Origin: Paenibacillus sp. UBA6285
GTDB taxonomy: Bacteria; Bacillota; Bacilli; Paenibacillales; Paenibacillaceae
Length of the DNA stretch: 11,748 nt
Direction of reading: 5' to 3'
NCBI GenBank assembly: GCA_002438345.1
Contig: DJUJ01000187.1
Coordinates: 59,328 to 71,075, forward strand
Part shown: positions 7,754 to 11,748 of the stretch, piece after piece
Numbering within the stretch: position 1 is the first letter of the stretch
Layout of the letters: each line of letters opens with the position of its first letter
Made by a program: the position numbers and the translations under genes
Notes under the pieces: model-generated
Seen by the model: the letters and a program-made list of their open reading frames with translations, nothing else
The model's database searches: none
What the model was told of the DNA's origin: nothing

Positions 7754-7782
7754 AATTGCATTTTAATTGCAGCTGAATTGAA
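7754..7782. repeat. Three AATTG direct repeats at 11-base spacing
   Basis: AATTGCA (7754-7760), AATTGCA (7765-7771) and AATTGAA (7776-7782) recur every 11 bases in an AT-rich stretch about 20 bases upstream of the iolG -35 box. Spacing near one helical turn places them on one face of the DNA. This fits an UP-element-like or activator-binding segment, or simple AT-rich spacer DNA. No terminator for the preceding gene is visible here. Confidence 0.4.
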
Positions 7783-7798
7783 CTACCCCATACAGCAC

Positions 7799-8959
7799 TC
7801 AACAGTAATACAACGCTTCTCCGAGTGCGACTATAGCCATCGCCTGACCATAGGCCATAGGGGCAATAATGATCTGCTTATAATCCTCTTTTAGAGCACC
7901 GATTGGTGTACCACCGGATACCCCAAGCACTGTACCCTCACTGTCGATTTTACCTAACACAGCCTGAATCGCCCTTAAAGCCGGTTGTGCATAATGCTCC
8001 GGCAGCAGCCCCCTGCGGGTACTGTGCAGAATGCCGGCGGCTATGGCCGCCGACCCAGACGTTTCAGTATAACTGCCGGGATCATCCAATAGGGTGTGCC
8101 ACAGCCCATCCTCGCTTTGACAGGCCAATAAGGCTTCTGCCTGTGAATGCAGGATCTGCTGAAGATAAGTAAAGACTCCGTTGTCCAAATATGGGCGCAT
8201 CAGCTCCAGGTATTCTGGCAGCCCGATTGTGAACCAGCCATTCCCACGGCACCAGAAGGCTTCACTAAAATTATGCCGGTTGCCAAAATGCCAACCATGG
8301 AAGAACATTCCTGTCTTTTTGTCATATAAGTATTTGATATGCAGCAGTAGCTGGTACGAGGACGCTTGCCGCCATTCGGGATTATCGTATTTCACACCCA
8401 TCTTTGCCGTGAACAGAATAGCCATAAACAATGTATCAATCCAGATTTCATCCTCATTGAGGGTAATCTCATTTTTAGTCGCTCCTGTTGTAACATGCTG
8501 ATAACCCAACTCCTTTGTCCGCGGTAGGCCATTCATCAGCCATTGCACCCACTCCAGGCTTAATCCCTCCGCTTCCTCCAGTTCCATCAGCGACAGCAGC
8601 GGGGCTGTCGTATTGATGTTCCGGCTCGGCAGCCCCTTCTCCAGTTGCCTGCTCATCCATAGCTTGGCATAGTTTTGATATCGCTCATCCTTGAAATGCT
8701 TCCCAAGCTTTTGAAGCCCATATAGCCCCACGCCTTGCGGCCAATCCCATTCTTCCATTCCGAAATCACGGGCAAAATATCCTCGCCGTTCCGCATCCGC
8801 TCCTAAATTCTGCAGCTCAGCTTCGTTGTTCGGCCGCTCCAGTTTCAGTAGCTTATCTGTCACGCGGTTCAGCTTTCCGATTATTTCAACCTTATTTAGC
8901 TGGGGATTATTCATCGGTTGTTCCGCTCCTTCTTCTGCCTTTTTGGGGTTTCCTCTCAT
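7799..8959 (-). CDS. GH105/GH88-type unsaturated uronyl hydrolase
   Basis: Probable glycoside hydrolase of 386 residues with an (alpha/alpha)6-barrel, related to the YteR/YesR unsaturated rhamnogalacturonyl hydrolases. These remove 4,5-unsaturated uronic acid left on oligosaccharides by polysaccharide lyases. Motifs are DWPQGVGLYGL near 72-82, DEIWIDTLFMAILF near 170-183 with candidate catalytic Asp175, FHGWHFGNRHNFSEAFWCRGNGW near 220-242, and DDPGSYTETSGSAAIAAGI near 292-310. There is no signal peptide, so it probably acts in the cytoplasm on imported oligosaccharides. The start ATG overlaps the TGA of the mannosidase (ATGA), which suggests translational coupling. GGGAAGGG lies 7 bases before it. 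Met16 (8914), with GAAGGAG about 11 bases upstream, is an alternative start. The true substrate is not deducible; family members vary. Confidence 0.85.
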   Translation of the reverse strand: MRGNPKKAEEGAEQPMNNPQLNKVEIIGKLNRVTDKLLKLERPNNEAELQNLGADAERRGYFARDFGMEEWDWPQGVGLYGLQKLGKHFKDERYQNYAKLWMSRQLEKGLPSRNINTTAPLLSLMELEEAEGLSLEWVQWLMNGLPRTKELGYQHVTTGATKNEITLNEDEIWIDTLFMAILFTAKMGVKYDNPEWRQASSYQLLLHIKYLYDKKTGMFFHGWHFGNRHNFSEAFWCRGNGWFTIGLPEYLELMRPYLDNGVFTYLQQILHSQAEALLACQSEDGLWHTLLDDPGSYTETSGSAAIAAGILHSTRRGLLPEHYAQPALRAIQAVLGKIDSEGTVLGVSGGTPIGALKEDYKQIIIAPMAYGQAMAIVALGEALYYC

Positions 8960-11748
8960 TGTTGAGCCCTTCCCATATTTATTCTAAAGGTTCTAATCTC
9001 GTAGGGCTTGATCTGGAATGCCAACTCTTCCTCCCGCCACGCTTCCTGCGACTCCTCCATCAAATTACATTCCTGCCAAGACGAAATAGGGTACGCGCTC
9101 TTCACACTCACCTGCGTTCGTGAACCAGCATATTCATGCAGACGTAGCAGCACATGCGCCCCATCCTCCGAACGCTTTATAGCATCAACTAGCACATGCT
9201 TACCCTCGATAGAGAATAGTGGCTCCCCTTCCATTTCTCCCGGTACGAAACGCAGGGGATTATTCAACTCCCAGGCCTCTTGGACAACTCCGCCCTCCAC
9301 AAAATCGCCGGTATGCGGATAGAGTGCGTAAGTGAAGATATGACGGCCCTGATCCTGATCTGGATGGGGGTGAACGGCTGATTTAAGCAGTGTCAGCCGC
9401 AGCACGCTGTCTTTGATGTCATAACCGTATTTGCAGTCATTGAGCAAGGCTACGCCATACCCTCTCTCGCTGACATCGGCCCACTGGTGACCAATCGTCT
9501 CGAAACGAGCATAATCCCAGCTCGTATTCCAGTGTGTCGGCCGCTTAACATTGCCGAACTGAATATCGTAGGTAGCCTCCAAGGCATGAATATCGACTGG
9601 AAATGCCGCTTTCAGCAGTTGATTATGCCCATGCCAGTCCATTACTGTACGGAAGTCAATTCTAGCCGTATCGCGGTAGAAAATAATATGCTGAGTAATC
9701 GTCGAGAAATGATACGTCCAGGTCATACGCAAGACAGCCCGTAGCGGACCGTTCTCGACCATTTCCCATTCATCAAGCTGCGAGATTTCAGTCATTTTCT
9801 CCTGATAGAAAATATCGATATCCCAAGCTTCATAATCTAGCGGCTTATCCTCGAATACTTGGAGGACATTGCCTCGTTGTCCGTGTGCCAGCAGTTCGCG
9901 CCCGTTACGACGGTCGCGCATCGAGGTGAACTGTCCCCGGTCGTTCCAGACTACCTCGTAGAGCGGTGTTTTAAGGCTGTTCCCGGAGACATCCGCAAGC
10001 TTTACCTCAACCTCTAGGCAGGTATTATCATGATGCCCTTGTACATATTGAAGCACCGTAGTGCCCAGTGCAGGCACAGAGGGAACATACACTAGCCTTC
10101 CGCCGCCTGCCATCTGTTGTTGCTCCATGAGCTGCCCAGCGGCGTCATAAATGGTGTCTGAATCCTCGGATTTTCCAGGTATTTCAAGATACCGCGGACG
10201 GTCCCAGCCCGAGCTATTCAACAGCGTGATGCGTTCTTGCTCGCCGTTACCGTCTCCGGCTTTACCCACGCGATTAATTAAAGCCAGCGACCGTGCCTCA
10301 CCTTCCGCATATTCAATATCGCTGTCTTCGTAAACCTCTTTAATAGACGAACCGGGAATAATATCGTGGAACTGATTACGCAGCAGGATTTCCCATATCC
10401 CACGGAGTTCTTCCGCGGGATAACTGTTTTGCAAATCGCTGCGTTTCACGCCGACCAGTGTGTACAGCCACTCCGCATCCCGTAGTAGCAATTCCAGACG
10501 CCGATTGTATTTTTTATTGCGGGCTTGAGAGGTGTATGTCCCCCGGTGACATTCAAAGTATAATTCACCGTTCCATGTGCTCACATATGCTTCAGAATTC
10601 CGAATACGCTCATGCAGCCCAGTAAAATAATCTCCTGCGCTCCCCATATTAAGCTTCGGTATCCCCGGAAGCTTATCAAACCTCCGTCTCAGCTCCAACA
10701 TCTCCCGCGTTGGTCCACCGCCTCCGTCGCCCCAGCCATACGCAAACAGCAAATGATCATTGATCTCCTTGTCCTGATAGGAATTCCAGATTCCCCTCAG
10801 CTGAGCGGCCGTCATTCGGCCGTTGTACGTATACGCATCTCCGTTCTTCTCCGAGGTAGTGATGAAATGCGTCAATATTTCAGAACCGTCCATCCCCCGC
10901 CACCAGAAGGTGTCATGCGGCATCCGATTGAACTGGTTCCAGCTGATTTTAGTCGTCATGAAAGTATCTATGCCCGACTTGTGCAAAATCTGTGGCAGCG
11001 CCCAGCTGTACCCGAACACATCCGGCAGCCACAAATATTTGCTCTCGATGCCAAACTTTTCACGGAAATAACGCTTGCCCGCCAAGATCTGGCGGACCAG
11101 TGACTCGCCTGAAGGGATATTGCAATCAGCCTCCAGCCACATTGCCCCTTCCGCTTCCCAGCGCCCTTCTTTGATCTTGTCCGTGATCCGACCGAACAGA
11201 TCGGGGTAATCACGTTCCAAGTAGTCGTACAATTGCGGCTGCGTTTGCAGAAACTGATATTCCGGAAATTCCTCCATCAACCGCAGTACTGTAGAGAATG
11301 AACGTGCTGTCTTCTCACGTGTATGCTTTAATCGCCATAGCCAGGCAACATCAATATGGGTGTGGCCAACGGCTGTAATCGTCATATCAAATGTTTTGGG
11401 CATGGCATCAACCGCTTTGTTCAGACTGGCGCTTGCGCAGTACATGGATATTCTGTGCGCTTCCGAGCCAGGCTCAGACCAGTCAATTTCCCGGAACGCA
11501 TCGTTCAGCGCTTTTTTCAGCCACTGCTTTTCTGGCTGGTCGCTGCCTAGATAGCGGTAGGTGTCCAGCGCCGCCTGCGACATATAGAACAGATCATCAA
11601 TTGCATCATCCAAATAACCTATCATCGCCTCGCTGATCCGGTGCTCCTGAACAACGGGCAGACCCCCGCCCTCTAGACCTGACCACAGCCGAAAGACCAA
11701 TTCAACCGTCTGTCCGCTTAATTCTTCGCCAAAAATGACCTCCCTAAA
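8956..11748 (-). CDS. GH38 alpha-mannosidase (5' end outside window)
   Basis: Zinc-dependent retaining alpha-mannosidase that removes alpha-linked mannose from oligosaccharides or glycoconjugates. The frame is open to the window edge, giving 930 visible residues. A TTG at 11700 could serve as start, but 16 codons continue upstream without a stop and no good start codon follows a ribosome binding site, so the N-terminus probably lies outside. Numbering from the first visible codon, VGHTHIDVAWLW gives zinc ligands near His131 and Asp133. WLPDVFGYSWALPQIL holds the nucleophile Asp near 243, and NQFHDIIPGSS the second zinc His near 461. The central helical and C-terminal beta-sandwich domains appear complete to the stop. 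Family members often have an N-terminal domain of 100 or more residues before this point. It is translationally coupled to the GH105-type gene. No export signal can be judged. Confidence 0.93.
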   Translation of the reverse strand, partial: FREVIFGEELSGQTVELVFRLWSGLEGGGLPVVQEHRISEAMIGYLDDAIDDLFYMSQAALDTYRYLGSDQPEKQWLKKALNDAFREIDWSEPGSEAHRISMYCASASLNKAVDAMPKTFDMTITAVGHTHIDVAWLWRLKHTREKTARSFSTVLRLMEEFPEYQFLQTQPQLYDYLERDYPDLFGRITDKIKEGRWEAEGAMWLEADCNIPSGESLVRQILAGKRYFREKFGIESKYLWLPDVFGYSWALPQILHKSGIDTFMTTKISWNQFNRMPHDTFWWRGMDGSEILTHFITTSEKNGDAYTYNGRMTAAQLRGIWNSYQDKEINDHLLFAYGWGDGGGGPTREMLELRRRFDKLPGIPKLNMGSAGDYFTGLHERIRNSEAYVSTWNGELYFECHRGTYTSQARNKKYNRRLELLLRDAEWLYTLVGVKRSDLQNSYPAEELRGIWEILLRNQFHDIIPGSSIKEVYEDSDIEYAEGEARSLALINRVGKAGDGNGEQERITLLNSSGWDRPRYLEIPGKSEDSDTIYDAAGQLMEQQQMAGGGRLVYVPSVPALGTTVLQYVQGHHDNTCLEVEVKLADVSGNSLKTPLYEVVWNDRGQFTSMRDRRNGRELLAHGQRGNVLQVFEDKPLDYEAWDIDIFYQEKMTEISQLDEWEMVENGPLRAVLRMTWTYHFSTITQHIIFYRDTARIDFRTVMDWHGHNQLLKAAFPVDIHALEATYDIQFGNVKRPTHWNTSWDYARFETIGHQWADVSERGYGVALLNDCKYGYDIKDSVLRLTLLKSAVHPHPDQDQGRHIFTYALYPHTGDFVEGGVVQEAWELNNPLRFVPGEMEGEPLFSIEGKHVLVDAIKRSEDGAHVLLRLHEYAGSRTQVSVKSAYPISSWQECNLMEESQEAWREEELAFQIKPYEIRTFRINMGRAQQ

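Noticed and set aside
11736..11748. AGGGAGG near the window edge as the ribosome binding site and true start of the GH38 gene.
   Set aside because: No ATG, GTG or TTG in the right frame follows at a usable distance; the frame stays open to the edge, so the gene most likely begins outside the window.
1..11748. CRISPR arrays, tRNA or rRNA genes, insertion sequences, prophage or toxin-antitoxin modules.
   Set aside because: No regularly spaced repeats, transposase or integrase motifs, or RNA gene signatures were seen; the window is almost fully explained by metabolic genes and their control sites.

Overview
The window is a myo-inositol catabolic (iol) locus with two carbohydrate-hydrolase genes at its upstream end. 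Every gene lies on the minus strand, so transcription runs from high to low coordinates. Moderate GC content, strong AGGAGG-type ribosome binding sites, sigma-A promoters of the TTGNNN-N17-TATAAT kind, and proteins recalled as close to Bacillus subtilis IolA, IolB, IolC, IolD and IolG point to a Firmicute. Paenibacillaceae is the best guess, from gene content and the GH38/GH105 pair; no taxonomic search was possible.

Layout in transcription order: (1) 11748-8956, a GH38 alpha-mannosidase whose start lies beyond the window; (2) 8959-7799, a GH105/GH88-type hydrolase overlapping it by 4 bases; (3) a 142-base gap with a promoter and a perfect 16-base palindromic operator; (4) 7656-6619 iolG and (5) 6580-5744 iolB, closed by a GC-rich hairpin; (6) 5559-4552, a LacI-family repressor gene with its own near-consensus promoter and terminator; (7) a second promoter carrying nearly the same operator in the same place; (8) 4219-3209 iolC, 3101-1641 iolA/mmsA and 1615-1 iolD, which runs off the window about 100 codons before its expected end.

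Together the genes encode most of the inositol pathway: IolG oxidises myo-inositol to 2-keto-myo-inositol, IolD opens the ring of the trione intermediate, IolB isomerises 5-deoxyglucuronate, IolC phosphorylates the resulting 2-deoxy-5-keto-gluconate, and IolA converts malonate semialdehyde to acetyl-CoA. The dehydratase IolE, the aldolase IolJ and a transporter are not in the window and may lie downstream of iolD.

The most notable structure is regulatory. Two separate iol units each have a TATACT -10 box followed, after exactly 11 bases, by GGKTAAGCGCTTAMCC. With the LacI-family gene between the units, this suggests a dedicated two-promoter inositol regulon instead of the DeoR-type IolR known from B. 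subtilis. The mannosidase/GH105 operon runs towards iolG with no visible terminator, which raises the possibility that the inositol comes from a mannose- or uronate-decorated inositol glycoconjugate.
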